Source: DASQPR01 sp963797675 (GTDB taxonomy: Bacteria; Actinomycetota; Actinomycetes; Mycobacteriales; Micromonosporaceae). Taken from it: 64,000 bases of DNA. This document shows positions 27,552 to 36,554 of the stretch, in pieces (within the stretch, counting starts at the first letter, position 1; each line of letters starts with the position of its first letter). The notes under the pieces were generated by a model. The model was not told the DNA's origin. It searched no databases and was given only the letters and a program-made list of their open reading frames with translations. The stretch lies in NCBI GenBank assembly GCA_963797675.1, contig CAWCQQ010000002.1, positions 1,984,001 through 2,048,000 of the forward strand. The letters run 5' to 3'. The position numbers and the translations under genes were made by a program.

Positions 27552-27579
27552 ATCCTGTCAGCCGCCACTGCGACAGGAT
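27552..27579. promoter_or_regulatory. Inverted repeat upstream of LAL regulator
   Basis: ATCCTGTC and GACAGGAT, perfect 8-bp arms separated by 12 bp, centred 33 nt upstream of the regulator start. Position and symmetry suit an operator for autoregulation; a transcription-start hairpin is the alternative. Confidence 0.5.
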
Positions 27580-27610
27580 TTCGTACCCGTTATCTCGATC
27601 ATGGTAGGCG

Positions 27611-28468
27611 CTAGCGGCGATCCGGCTTGCGGGCTCGCGCGTAGACGACGTTCACCTCCAACTCGCGGACCTCATGTGCGCGTAGCCACGCGATACCGTC
27701 GGCCCGTACGCGCGTCGCGGCGGCCGGATCGAGCCGTTCGACGGTGGCCCGGTATCCGGTGCCCAGCACGATCGTCCACCAGTCCTCCGGCTGGGCCAGC
27801 GGATGGGTGCCCGACTCGGCCTCTACGGTCGGGGTGGCCGCGCCGCCGTCGTGGAAGAGTTGGGACAGCGCGGCCGGGTCGGTGACTCGGGTCCAGGGGT
27901 GGAAGCCACCCACCAGCTCCGGGCGTTCGGCGGCGACGGCGGCCCAGAACGCGGTGGTTGCCGGTTCGAGGAACCCTGGGCCCCACACGGTGACGGCGAG
28001 TACGCCGCCGGGGCGGACCAGCCGCCACAGTTCGGCGACCGCGGCGGGCATGTCGGGCAGGAAGAAGATGCCGAAGACGCAGACGACCGCGTCGAACGAC
28101 TCCGACGCCAGGCCGGTGTGTTCCACGTCTGCCGTGCGGAACTCGACGTTGGTCAAACCTTGGGCCTGCGCCTTGGCCCAGGCCAAACCGAGAGCGGGCT
28201 CGGCGAGGTCGAAGCCGATCACCTGGCCGGCGGCGCCCACCACGCGGGCCGCGGGCAGCGCGGAGGCGCCGGTACCGCAGCATGCGTCCAGAACCCGGTC
28301 GCCCGGGTGTAGGCCGATCCGGGCGATGGTCTGTCGGCCGAACCGGTCCCAGAACGACAATGCCGGGTCGTCGAAGTGATCGGCGGTGGCCGCGTAGGTG
28401 GCCGCCGACACCGCCTTGATGTCGGAGCCGCCGTCGGCGGCGTCACCGTTGCGCATGAACCTCATCAT
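27611..28468 (-). CDS. SAM-dependent methyltransferase (UbiE/COQ5-like)
   Basis: 285 residues from ATG 28468 (a second ATG follows immediately), with GGGAG upstream. The methyltransferase core is complete: VLDACCGTGASALPAA (SAM loop), GFDLAEPALGLA, FRTADVEHTGLASESFDAVVCVFGIFFLPD, RPGGVLAVTVWGP. It fits class I small-molecule C- or O-methyltransferases. Convergence or overlap with other genes gives no pathway hint: it is followed by the LAL regulator's upstream region and preceded, 67 nt away, by a glycosyltransferase gene. Confidence 0.84.
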   Translation of the reverse strand: MMRFMRNGDAADGGSDIKAVSAATYAATADHFDDPALSFWDRFGRQTIARIGLHPGDRVLDACCGTGASALPAARVVGAAGQVIGFDLAEPALGLAWAKAQAQGLTNVEFRTADVEHTGLASESFDAVVCVFGIFFLPDMPAAVAELWRLVRPGGVLAVTVWGPGFLEPATTAFWAAVAAERPELVGGFHPWTRVTDPAALSQLFHDGGAATPTVEAESGTHPLAQPEDWWTIVLGTGYRATVERLDPAAATRVRADGIAWLRAHEVRELEVNVVYARARKPDRR

Positions 28469-28535
28469 GCGCTCCCGGTCGGCTGCTGACTGGTCGACAA
28501 CCCGACATCTACCTGTCCCGACGACGCAGAACTCG

Positions 28536-30059
28536 TCACTCGTAGTGGCGCAGCCGAGGCCAGAGTTGTGCCCACGGGGCCGTGAGCCCGGAGCACTGCA
28601 GTACCGGGTCGCCGTACTCGCCGTTGTCCAGTTTGAAGGGGTTGCTGATCTGGCCGACCACGCGGCAGCCGGTGAAGTACGGGGTGAGATCTTGCGGGTC
28701 GTAGCCGACGATGATCGTGGTGGTCTGGTCCGGCCGGGGTTGGGCCCACAGGCTGAACGCGTTGTGCCCCGAGAAGGCCTGCGGGAGCCCCTGGCCGGCA
28801 CCGAGTAGGTCGATGGCGCTGGCTTCGCTGTAGCTCCCGGTGAAGATCACCGCGTGGGCTTGGGTCGCGGCCGGCAATGCGTGCCAGGCGGCGCTGATCG
28901 TGTCGATGAACTGGGGCCACCCGACCTCGTTACCGAGGTCGGGATTGAGCGCGATGGTGCCGCTGTTCGGCAGTTGGCGCTCCGGCAACAGGGGTAGCGC
29001 AACCACCGCGCTGATCGCCGCGGACAGGACAACAGCGGTGGCAAGCGATCCCCACCGCAGCCACGGTCTCGTGCCGCGCGCCAGCCAGGCGGCGGTCGGG
29101 ATCGCACCGATGCCGATCACAGTCGGGTACATGCTCGCCAGGTAGTAGGCCTTGCCGTTGCCGATCAGGTACGCCACGGCGAGCAATCCGAACAAGGCCG
29201 GGACGAACCGCAACGCACGGAGTGCCAGGTTGCGCCATGCGCTGACCAGCCCGGCGATCCAGACCGGGACGAGCAGTGGCGAGACCATGACGAGCTGGAA
29301 CGGGATGAAGCCCGCACGGCCGCCTTCCGCTGATCCGGCGACGTTGCCGGCGACCGTGAACTGCGGCCAGCCATGTCGCTGCTGCCAGATCAGGTACGGG
29401 GCACCGAGCACAATCACCGCGGCAACGCCGACCCACAGATGTCTCGATCGAAACACCCACCGAGGACCGGTGAGACCGAGCGCCACCAGCGCCATCGCGG
29501 CGACGAAGACGACCTGCGGCTTGGCCTCGAAACCGATGCCGACCACGATGCCCGCCCATACCAGTGATCGTGGATCGGGACGCATCAGAGCGCGTACCAG
29601 CAGCCAACCGAGCAGTGCGGTGGACAGCACGTCGAACGTGGTCGTGGTAACGAAATGGCCGGTGGCCAACGAGATCGCGGACACCGCGACGACACATGCG
29701 GCGATGATCTGGGCTCGCCGGCCGCCACCGGCATCCCGGGTGGTTGCCGCACACACGACGACCGTCGCTGCGGCCGCGATCGCTGACGGAAGCCTCAACA
29801 GGTACAGCGATCCGGACGCCGCATGCATCGACCAGGCCAGCAACGGTACGAGCGGCGGCTGGTCAGGATATCCGAACGCCGGATGTGCGCCGGCGACAAT
29901 GAAATACATCTCGTCGCCGTGATAGCCGTACCGGCCGGCGAAGGCCATCAACTCGCCAAACAACACGGCGGCGACGAGCAGCACCCATCGGCTCAGACGC
30001 GTACGGTCGGGCGTTTCGGCAACGTCCGAAGGCGTGCGCCAGAGGCGAGTCACATGCAC
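28536..30059 (-). CDS. Glycosyltransferase family 39 (ArnT/PMT-like) membrane protein
   Basis: 507 residues with about 10-12 membrane helices. The first extracytoplasmic loop carries GYHGDEMYF, the acidic motif typical of polyprenyl-phosphate-sugar transferases, and AFGYPDQPPLVPLL is the characteristic second motif of this family. The C-terminal 130 residues form a soluble domain that probably faces outwards. The enzyme should move a sugar from a lipid carrier to a lipid, polymer or protein acceptor. It lies in tandem with the YcaQ-like gene upstream (12-nt gap), so they may be cotranscribed, although their functions look unrelated. Confidence 0.85.
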   Translation of the reverse strand: MHVTRLWRTPSDVAETPDRTRLSRWVLLVAAVLFGELMAFAGRYGYHGDEMYFIVAGAHPAFGYPDQPPLVPLLAWSMHAASGSLYLLRLPSAIAAAATVVVCAATTRDAGGGRRAQIIAACVVAVSAISLATGHFVTTTTFDVLSTALLGWLLVRALMRPDPRSLVWAGIVVGIGFEAKPQVVFVAAMALVALGLTGPRWVFRSRHLWVGVAAVIVLGAPYLIWQQRHGWPQFTVAGNVAGSAEGGRAGFIPFQLVMVSPLLVPVWIAGLVSAWRNLALRALRFVPALFGLLAVAYLIGNGKAYYLASMYPTVIGIGAIPTAAWLARGTRPWLRWGSLATAVVLSAAISAVVALPLLPERQLPNSGTIALNPDLGNEVGWPQFIDTISAAWHALPAATQAHAVIFTGSYSEASAIDLLGAGQGLPQAFSGHNAFSLWAQPRPDQTTTIIVGYDPQDLTPYFTGCRVVGQISNPFKLDNGEYGDPVLQCSGLTAPWAQLWPRLRHYE

Positions 30060-30071
30060 CCGTAACCGATA

Positions 30072-31181
30072 TCACCTGCCGTCCGGAATGTCGACCGCCA
30101 GTTTGAGCCACGTTGCCAGGTCACGAATCTCGTGCCGGATCGCGGTACTCATCGCTGTGGTGAAGGGTTCGTCCTGGTGGATCGCGTTGATGCGGAGCAC
30201 CCCGGCCTGGCGATCGGCGGCGGCGTCGATCTTGCCGACCAGCCGGTCGCCGTACAGGATGGGTAGCGCCCAGTAGCCCCACCGACGCTTCGCCGCCGGC
30301 TTGTACATCTCCAGCTGGTAGTCGTACTCGAAGAGCTCGGTCATCCGTTTGCGGTCGTAGACCAGGCGATCGAGCGGAGACAGTAGCGCGGCCCGACCGG
30401 AGAACGGCTGACCCAGCTGCGCCGGATCGACCCGCCAGGTGCCGCGTACGCCCTCCACCACGGCGGGTTCACCGGCTTGGCCGGCGTCCTGCGGCTCGAC
30501 CGGAGATTCGCCGGCGCGGGCTCGCGCGATGCCCAGTGACTGCAGCCGCCGCTCGTCGCGGATCCGGCGAGCCTCGGCGGCGGGAACGGCGCGGTCGTGG
30601 GGGAACAGTCGCTCGGCCAGATCCCACAGCCGGTCGCGGCCCTGCCGCCCGGCGATGGCGACCTCGCCGCGCTCGGCCATCAATTCCAGCAACATGGTCA
30701 CGTTGCGGTTGTTGTTCCAACCGCTGGACCGCCACGGTACGTCGCACGTATCCGGCAGCTCGCGCGCCGCCAGCGGGCCGTCCGCGCGGAGCCGGTCGAG
30801 AATGTCGATCCGGCACGCGTTGTTGGCCTGCACCCATTCGCGAAGATCCTCTTCCCACTCACGCAGCTCGCCGCGCCCGGGCCAATCGGCCATGTCCGCC
30901 CGGTACAGTGCCAGATCCTGGCCGGGCCGGATCATCCCGCGCAGCTCGATCAGGGTCTGGCTGGCCAGTGCGACCTCCAGTTCGGACGGCGCGTACGACG
31001 AGCCGAGCCGGCTCCACACGACGAGATCGGCGCTCGGTGCGACCGCCGCGGTCAGGTCGACCTGCAGCAGCGTCAGCCGGTGGACCAGATCGAGAAGCCC
31101 AGCGGGCCGGTCCCGGCCGAGCATCTGAGCCCGTACCGCGATGCGCCGCGCGTCGGCACGCGAAAGCTCGTGAACAGTCAC
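30072..31181 (-). CDS. Winged-helix DNA glycosylase of the YcaQ/AlkX (HTH_42) family
   Basis: 369 residues from GTG 31181 (GGCGAAG upstream); an ATG at 31220 would overlap the neighbour. The sequence has the HTH_42 layout: LSRADARRIAVRAQML, the catalytic-type motif LLQVDL (QxD), winged-helix repeats (GWNNNRNVTMLLELMAERGEV) and a C-terminal SPLDRLVYDRKRMTELFEYDYQLE with KRRWGYWALPILYGDRLVGKID. Family members unhook DNA interstrand crosslinks and often sit in resistance loci for DNA-damaging metabolites, so this may be protective. It is followed by the GT39 gene. Confidence 0.85.
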   Translation of the reverse strand: MTVHELSRADARRIAVRAQMLGRDRPAGLLDLVHRLTLLQVDLTAAVAPSADLVVWSRLGSSYAPSELEVALASQTLIELRGMIRPGQDLALYRADMADWPGRGELREWEEDLREWVQANNACRIDILDRLRADGPLAARELPDTCDVPWRSSGWNNNRNVTMLLELMAERGEVAIAGRQGRDRLWDLAERLFPHDRAVPAAEARRIRDERRLQSLGIARARAGESPVEPQDAGQAGEPAVVEGVRGTWRVDPAQLGQPFSGRAALLSPLDRLVYDRKRMTELFEYDYQLEMYKPAAKRRWGYWALPILYGDRLVGKIDAAADRQAGVLRINAIHQDEPFTTAMSTAIRHEIRDLATWLKLAVDIPDGR

Positions 31182-31203
31182 CTTCGCCAGGCTAGATGTG
31201 CTG

Positions 31204-32160
31204 TCACGGCGCCGAGCCAACGGCTACCGCGTCCGGCGTACCGTGCCCCGGAATGCGGGCGGTACGCCGATGGGCGCCGGGCGCGACGCCGAAGGTGCGT
31301 TTGAACGCCTTGCTGAACGCGATGGCCGAGTCGTAGCCGACCGTCCGCGCGATCGCGTCGATGGTCAGGTCCGTGGTGCGCAGCAGCACGTCGGCTTTCT
31401 GCTGGCGCCAGCGGGTGAGGTACCGGATCGGGGTGTCGCCGACGAGTGCGGTGAACCGCGCGGCGAACGCGGACCGAGACATGCCGACCTGGCCGGCGAG
31501 TGCCGGTACGCTCCACGGCTGTCCGGGATCGGCGTGAATGAGCTGTAATGCCTCGCCGATCTGGGCGTCGCCGAGTGCACGCAGCCAGTTCGATGTGGTG
31601 TCCGGCAACGAGGCAAGGTGGCTGCGCAGCAGGTAGACGAAGAGCGCGTCGCACAGCCGGTTGACCACGGTGGCGTTGCCGGGCCGGTCAGCGAACGATT
31701 CATAGGTGAGCAGCTCCACGGTCTGCGCGAGCCACTGCCCGGCACCGGCATCCGCGGCGCGGACGTGCAGCACCGTTGGCAGTACCGAGGTCAGCAGGTG
31801 GCTGTGGGTGCCGTCGAAGCGGAACGAGCCGCAGACCAGGTGGGACGCGACCGCCGGGTTGGCCACCGGCCGGCACAGGCTGCCGTCGGCGATCAGCGTT
31901 TCGATGTCGTACGCGATCGCGTCGGGGCTGCTGCGCAGCGTGTGCGCTCGGCCGGGGGTGAGCACCACGACGTCGCCCGCGCCGATCGCGATCCGGTCGA
32001 GGCCGTCGACGTCCAGCCAGCATGCGCCGTGCGAGATGACGTGGAAGGCGAAGTGCTCGCGCGGTTTCGAACGGATGCCCCACGGTGGACTGATCTCGGT
32101 GCGTACGAACACGGTGCTGGACAGCCGGACGGTGTCGAGCACGTCGGAGAGCACGTCCAT
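31204..32160 (-). CDS. AraC family transcriptional regulator with cupin domain
   Basis: 318 residues; ATG 32160 has GAGG nine nt upstream, with ATG 32169 as an alternative. The N-terminal cupin-type sensor (FAFHVISHGACWLDVDG, DVVVLTPGRAHTL) belongs to the AraC_binding_2/cupin_6 group. The C-terminal pair of AraC helix-turn-helix motifs is complete (LAGQVGMSRSAFAARFTALVGDTPIRYLTRWR, AIARTVGYDSAIAFSKAFKRTFG). It is divergent from a short-chain dehydrogenase; this AraC/SDR pairing is common and suggests the regulator controls the dehydrogenase. The inducer is unknown. Confidence 0.88.
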   Translation of the reverse strand: MDVLSDVLDTVRLSSTVFVRTEISPPWGIRSKPREHFAFHVISHGACWLDVDGLDRIAIGAGDVVVLTPGRAHTLRSSPDAIAYDIETLIADGSLCRPVANPAVASHLVCGSFRFDGTHSHLLTSVLPTVLHVRAADAGAGQWLAQTVELLTYESFADRPGNATVVNRLCDALFVYLLRSHLASLPDTTSNWLRALGDAQIGEALQLIHADPGQPWSVPALAGQVGMSRSAFAARFTALVGDTPIRYLTRWRQQKADVLLRTTDLTIDAIARTVGYDSAIAFSKAFKRTFGVAPGAHRRTARIPGHGTPDAVAVGSAP

Positions 32161-32257
32161 GCGATCCATCCTCTGGAGCATCGGACAGGAAATCCAGAGC
32201 TTTGCGCATAGAGAGTCCAACCGCGGCTGACTAGTGTCGGTACGGAGGAGGTCGTCG

Positions 32258-33086
32258 ATGGCTGCAGTGGACGACGATATGACCGGCAAGGTGGCGGTGG
32301 TGACCGGTGCGACCGGCGGGATCGGCAAGGAGATCGCGCGCGGCCTGGTACGCCTGGGCGCAACCGTGGTCATCGGCGCACGCGACGATCGCCGTGGTGC
32401 GGCGGCTGCCGGTGAGTTGGGTGTCACCGCCTACCCGCTGGACGTCGCCGACCAGGCGTCGATCGCGGCATTCGCGGCCGCGGTGATCGCCGCTCACGCC
32501 AGCATCGACGTATTGGTCAACAACGCGGGTGCATGGTTCAGCGACCGGCGCGAGTCACCCGACGGCGTGGAGTTGACGTTCGCGACTAACGTGCTCGGTC
32601 CGTACCTGCTCACGAACGCGCTGCTCGCGCCGCTGCGGGCCGGGCACGCCCGAGTGGTCAACGTGGTGTCGTCGATCTCCGGCGACTACGACGCCGACGA
32701 CCTGCAGTTCACGCGTCGCACGTACGACGGCTTCAAGGCGTACGCGCAGTCCAAGCAGGCGTTACGGATGATCACGTGGGGACAGGCGGCAGCCGCGGAA
32801 GGCACCGGCATGACCGCCAATGCCGTCGCGCCCGGGCTTCGTCCGCACCGACCTCAACCGCAACGCGAGCGGCATGCGGACGTCGCTGATCAACATGTCC
32901 GTCCGGCTGTTCGGATCGTCGCCGGAGAAGGGTGCCGACTCCCCGCTATGGGCGGCTGCCGCCACCGAACTCGACGGCGTGACCGGCCGATACCTGGACG
33001 CGCGTACCGACAAGGACGGCGGGCCGCGAGACCCCGAGGCGATCGCCGACCTGGAGCGCCGCTGCGCCGCGATGATCGCTGAGTAG
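32258..33086 (+). pseudogene. Short-chain dehydrogenase/reductase, one frameshift
   Basis: ATG 32258 has GGAGGAGG six nt upstream. The N-terminal NAD(P) motif TGATGGIG, NNAG, catalytic Ser in VSSIS and Tyr/Lys in YAQSK are all present. At about 32832 the frame changes in GCGCCCGGGCTTC, and the expected continuation PGFVRTDLNRNASGM to RRCAAMIAE lies in the next frame. Removing one C or G restores a 275-residue SDR of the retinol-dehydrogenase-like group. It is divergent from the AraC regulator. Confidence 0.82.
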
Positions 33087-33213
33087 CGCGTCGTCCGTGG
33101 GCGATCGGGTCGGCGTTCCTGCCATATCTGTGTGTCCGCTGTGTCGGAATATTCAGCGGCCTCAACCTGGGCGATAATGTCGTACGAGCGACATTTCAGA
33201 CCCCGGGGCACAG

Positions 33214-35245
33214 ATGACCACGGATCGTACGAGCACCACACCACAGCGGAGCACCGCCGGCTCCGCCACCAGCGCGTTCGGCTACCGGCCGGCCCTGGAC
33301 GGTCTGCGCGCACTCGCCGTAACCGCAGTCGTGCTGTTCCACTGTGGGGTTGTCGGCCTCAACGGCGGCTTCCTCGGCGTCGACACCTTCTTCGTGCTGT
33401 CCGGATACCTGATCACGTCGCTGCTGCTGGCGGAGCATGCGGCCACCGGACATATCCGGCTGCGTGCCTTCTGGGCGCGTCGTGCCCGCCGGCTGCTGCC
33501 CGCGCTGCTGGCCATGCTCGTCGCCACCGTCATCGTCGGGCATGCCGTCCTCACCAGCGACGACCTCACCCTGCTGCGTACGGACGGGCTCGCCACCCTT
33601 GCCTATGTTGCCAACTGGCGGATGATCTGGCGCGGCACCGGGTACGCGGCTGCCACGGCAACCGCATCGCCACTCCAGCACACCTGGTCCCTCGGCATCG
33701 AAGAGCAGTTCTACCTCATCTGGCCGCTGATCATCGTGGCTCTGTGCACGTGGGTCGCGGCCCGCCGAACGCGTACCGCATTGTTGATCTTTTGCGGTAG
33801 TTGGAACGATCGCGTCCGCGGCTCTCGCCGCGGACCTCTACCGGCCGGACTGTCCTGGTCTCGCTCGTACTTCGGCACCGACACCCGCGCGCAGGCCCTC
33901 CTTATCGGTGCGGCGCTGGCGGCGATTCTGACCCCCGCCGCCGGCGTTCAGCAGCCACGGCACGCCGACCGCTCCAGGCATCTGCTGCTCGGCACCTTGG
34001 CGCTGGCCGGCGCCGGTACGACGGTCTGGCTGTGGCATGACGCGAGCGACGGCGCCGCATGGCTGTACGACGGCGGCCTGACTCTCGCGGCGGCGGCGAC
34101 CGCGGCGATCATCGCGCACGCGATGGTCAGTCCACAATCGGTCACCGCTCGCGCTACTGGCACTCCCGCCGCTGGTATTCATCGGCCGAATCTCCTACGG
34201 CATCTATCTGTGGCACTGGCCGATCGTCGTGTTCGTCAACGCCGACAGCACCGGACTCGGCCGGTGGCCGCTGCTGGGCGCCCGACTTCTGCTCACGCTC
34301 GTCGTGTCGCTGATCAGCTTCTACGTGATCGAATTGCCGATCCGCCACGGCGCCCTCGGACGGCTCCGGCCGAGGAGGACACCGATCGCCGTCACGGCAG
34401 TCGCGTTCGGCGCGGTGATCATCACGGTGGTGCTGTCGACAGTGCCGCCGCCGGCATCGACGGCCGCCGCTCCACCGGTGATCATCTCCGCGGTCCGGCC
34501 ACGCCCGTCGACCTCCGCCGGCCCGGCCATCCCGATGGATCGTCCCGGCCGAGCGAAAGGCACATCCGGATCCGCTCCGCGGGTGACGTTCTTCGGCGAC
34601 TCCGTCTCCTGGGTCATCGGCACCTACTTGCCGAAACATCCCGGACTGTGGACGAGTACCCGGGCGATCGAGGGCTGTGGCATCGCCACCTTGCCGGACA
34701 TTCTCGAACTGGGAACCCCACACACGAACTACCCCGGGTGTACGACGTGGTACATCCGCTGGCAACGCGGAGTCAACGCCGACGACCCCGATGTATCGGT
34801 GATCGAGCTCAATCGCTGGGAACTGATGGACCGCAAACTCAACGGCGTCTACCAGCACGTCGGTGAACCCGCATACAACGCGTACCTCGTGGCACAACTC
34901 GATCGGGCGATCGCCATCGTCGGATCGCACGGTGCCGCGGTCGTGCTGTTGACCGCCGCGTACACCCACCGGGCCGAGAAACCGGACGGCAGTCTCTATC
35001 CGGAAGACGACCCCACCCGCGTGAACGCCTGGAACAAGCTGCTCTACCAGGAGGCGGCCAAAGACCCGAGCCGGATCACGGTCCTCAACCTGAACGCCGT
35101 CGTATGCCCCCAGGGCAAGTTCACCTGGAACATCGGGAACCTGAGGATCCGCAGCGACGGGCTGCACTACACGCCGGCTGGCGTCCAGCGGATCATCGCC
35201 CCATGGCTGCTCCCGCGGCTGGCCGCCATCGCAACCGGCACCTGA
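33214..35245 (+). pseudogene. OatA-like acyltransferase 3 with SGNH domain, at least three frameshifts
   Basis: The first frame gives YRPALDGLRALAVTAVVLFHCG, GFLGVDTFFVLSGYLI, HTWSLGIEEQFYLIWP, typical of acyltransferase-3 membrane proteins with about ten helices. Frame changes at about 33790, 33855 and 34150 are needed to continue through SYFGTDTRAQALLIGAAL and FIGRISYGIYLWHWP. The last frame ends with an extracytoplasmic SGNH hydrolase-like domain: GDSVSWVIG nucleophile and DGLHYTPAG with the Asp/His pair. Such proteins O-acetylate peptidoglycan or cell-surface glycans. The total is about 675 residues, the normal length. Sequence error is likelier than decay. Confidence 0.82.
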
Positions 35246-35258
35246 ACGGGCAGACCGG

Positions 35259-35504
35259 TCAGGGCAGTGACCCGCCGTCGATCCAGTCACTGAACATGGC
35301 GACTTTGTCTTCCGTCCACGAACCATCGCAGGGCATATTTCCCGAACGTACGCGATCCAGGATCTGGTCCTGGTTCGCGAGTACGTCTGCGTGCGACCAC
35401 AGGTCGAACCGTTGCAGCATCGACGAACGGTCCTTCGCGCGGAACAGCGGCATGATGTCGCGTTCGAAGCCGGGTCGAGACGTCTCGTCAACTACGTCTG
35501 TCAT
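35259..35504 (-). CDS. Small conserved protein, 81 aa (FERDIxPLFR family)
   Basis: The product starts MTDVVDETSRPGFERDIMPLFRAKDRSSM and continues FDLWSHADVLANQDQILDRVRSGNMPCDGSW and FSDWIDGGSLP. This pattern recurs in small actinobacterial proteins, and as a C-terminal module in some oxidases, and resembles a cytochrome-c-like fold without the CxxCH haem motif. A GTG at 35519 is an alternative start. It is convergent with the acyltransferase gene. The function is not known. Confidence 0.7.
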   Translation of the reverse strand: MTDVVDETSRPGFERDIMPLFRAKDRSSMLQRFDLWSHADVLANQDQILDRVRSGNMPCDGSWTEDKVAMFSDWIDGGSLP

Positions 35505-35736
35505 GGAATTCCCGTCCACCTCTGTGACAGTGCGCCTCTGATACTTCCGGCGCAGCCGTCGCTTATTAGGGGCGGCTCATCACTCGATGCGCCTGGTTGT
35601 GGAGCCAGGAAAAAGCCTAGCGGCGGCACCTGCGCCTCGCCTTGTTTTGCTCGAATCAAGACCCTCCGTGCATCCCGGACCCTGGTCTCAATGTTTCCGG
35701 CGGCCAGACGGACACCGTACCCGGACTTATGCTGAC

Positions 35737-36495
35737 ATGATGACCACGACATCCGGCTTCCCGACCGCGCACGCGCCACAGCTGCTCGGACAGACCGTCG
35801 TCGTGATCGGCGGCAGTTCTGGCATCGGGCTCGAAACAGCCCGGCTGGCCCGATCCCAGGGGGCTAACGTCGTCCTCACCGGCCGCGATCCCGACCGTCT
35901 ACAGCGCGCCGCGCTCGAACTCGATGCGCTGAGCAGCGTGGCCTTCGATGCCACCGACTCCGCTGCGCTGGCGCGATTCGTCGACGACCTGCCGGAACCG
36001 GTCGACCACGTGATGGTCACCGCCGGTAGCCCGTACTACGCCGGTCTCGCGGAACTGGATTTCGCGGAGGCGAACCGGCAGGTCGAGGAGCATCTGTGGA
36101 TGCCGATTCACCTCGCCCGCGCGGCCGCCGACAAGGTGCGACCGGCCGGCACGTTGCTGTTCATGAGTGGCACCGGTGCCCGCCGGACAGGTCCGGGGCT
36201 TGCGATCGCATCAGCGATCACCGCGGCGAAGCCTGCTCTCATCGCCAGCATCGCACTTGAACTCGCGCCGATCCGCGTCAACCTCATCGCGGCCGGCTTC
36301 GTCGATACGCCTTTGTCAGCGCAACTGCTCGGCGATCAGCTCGAACAGCGCCGCGACCAGCTGCGCTCCACGCTCCCGATCGGACGCGTCGTCGAGCCGG
36401 CCGATGTCGCCGCGCTCGCCGTGCACCTGATGACGAATACCGCCCTCACCGGTGCGACCTACGACATCGACGGCGGCGAACAGATCGTCCCTTAG
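35737..36495 (+). CDS. SDR family oxidoreductase lacking the catalytic Tyr
   Basis: 252 residues starting MMTTTSGF. The cofactor motif GGSSGIG and TGRDPDRL are clear, and the C-terminus VRVNLI-like AAGFVDTPLS and YDIDGGEQIVP are standard. In the active-site region the usual YxxxK reads ITAAK, so Tyr is replaced by Ile; Ser in MSGTG remains. The enzyme may be inactive as a dehydrogenase or use another residue. No ribosome site precedes the ATG; a TATGCT at about 35730-35735 suggests a leaderless mRNA. It is convergent with the xylanase gene, with a strong terminator between. Confidence 0.82.
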   Translation: MMTTTSGFPTAHAPQLLGQTVVVIGGSSGIGLETARLARSQGANVVLTGRDPDRLQRAALELDALSSVAFDATDSAALARFVDDLPEPVDHVMVTAGSPYYAGLAELDFAEANRQVEEHLWMPIHLARAAADKVRPAGTLLFMSGTGARRTGPGLAIASAITAAKPALIASIALELAPIRVNLIAAGFVDTPLSAQLLGDQLEQRRDQLRSTLPIGRVVEPADVAALAVHLMTNTALTGATYDIDGGEQIVP

Positions 36496-36501
36496 TAGGG
36501 T

Positions 36502-36541
36502 GCGGGGCCGTGGCACCGGGCGATCGGTGCCACGACCCCGC
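36502..36541. terminator. Bidirectional hairpin terminator
   Basis: Arms GCGGGGCCGTGGCACCG and CGGTGCCACGACCCCGC pair over 17 bp with one mismatch, loop GGCGAT. It lies between two convergent genes (SDR and xylanase), so it can end both transcripts. Confidence 0.85.
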
Positions 36542-36554
36542 AGGTATCCGGTCG

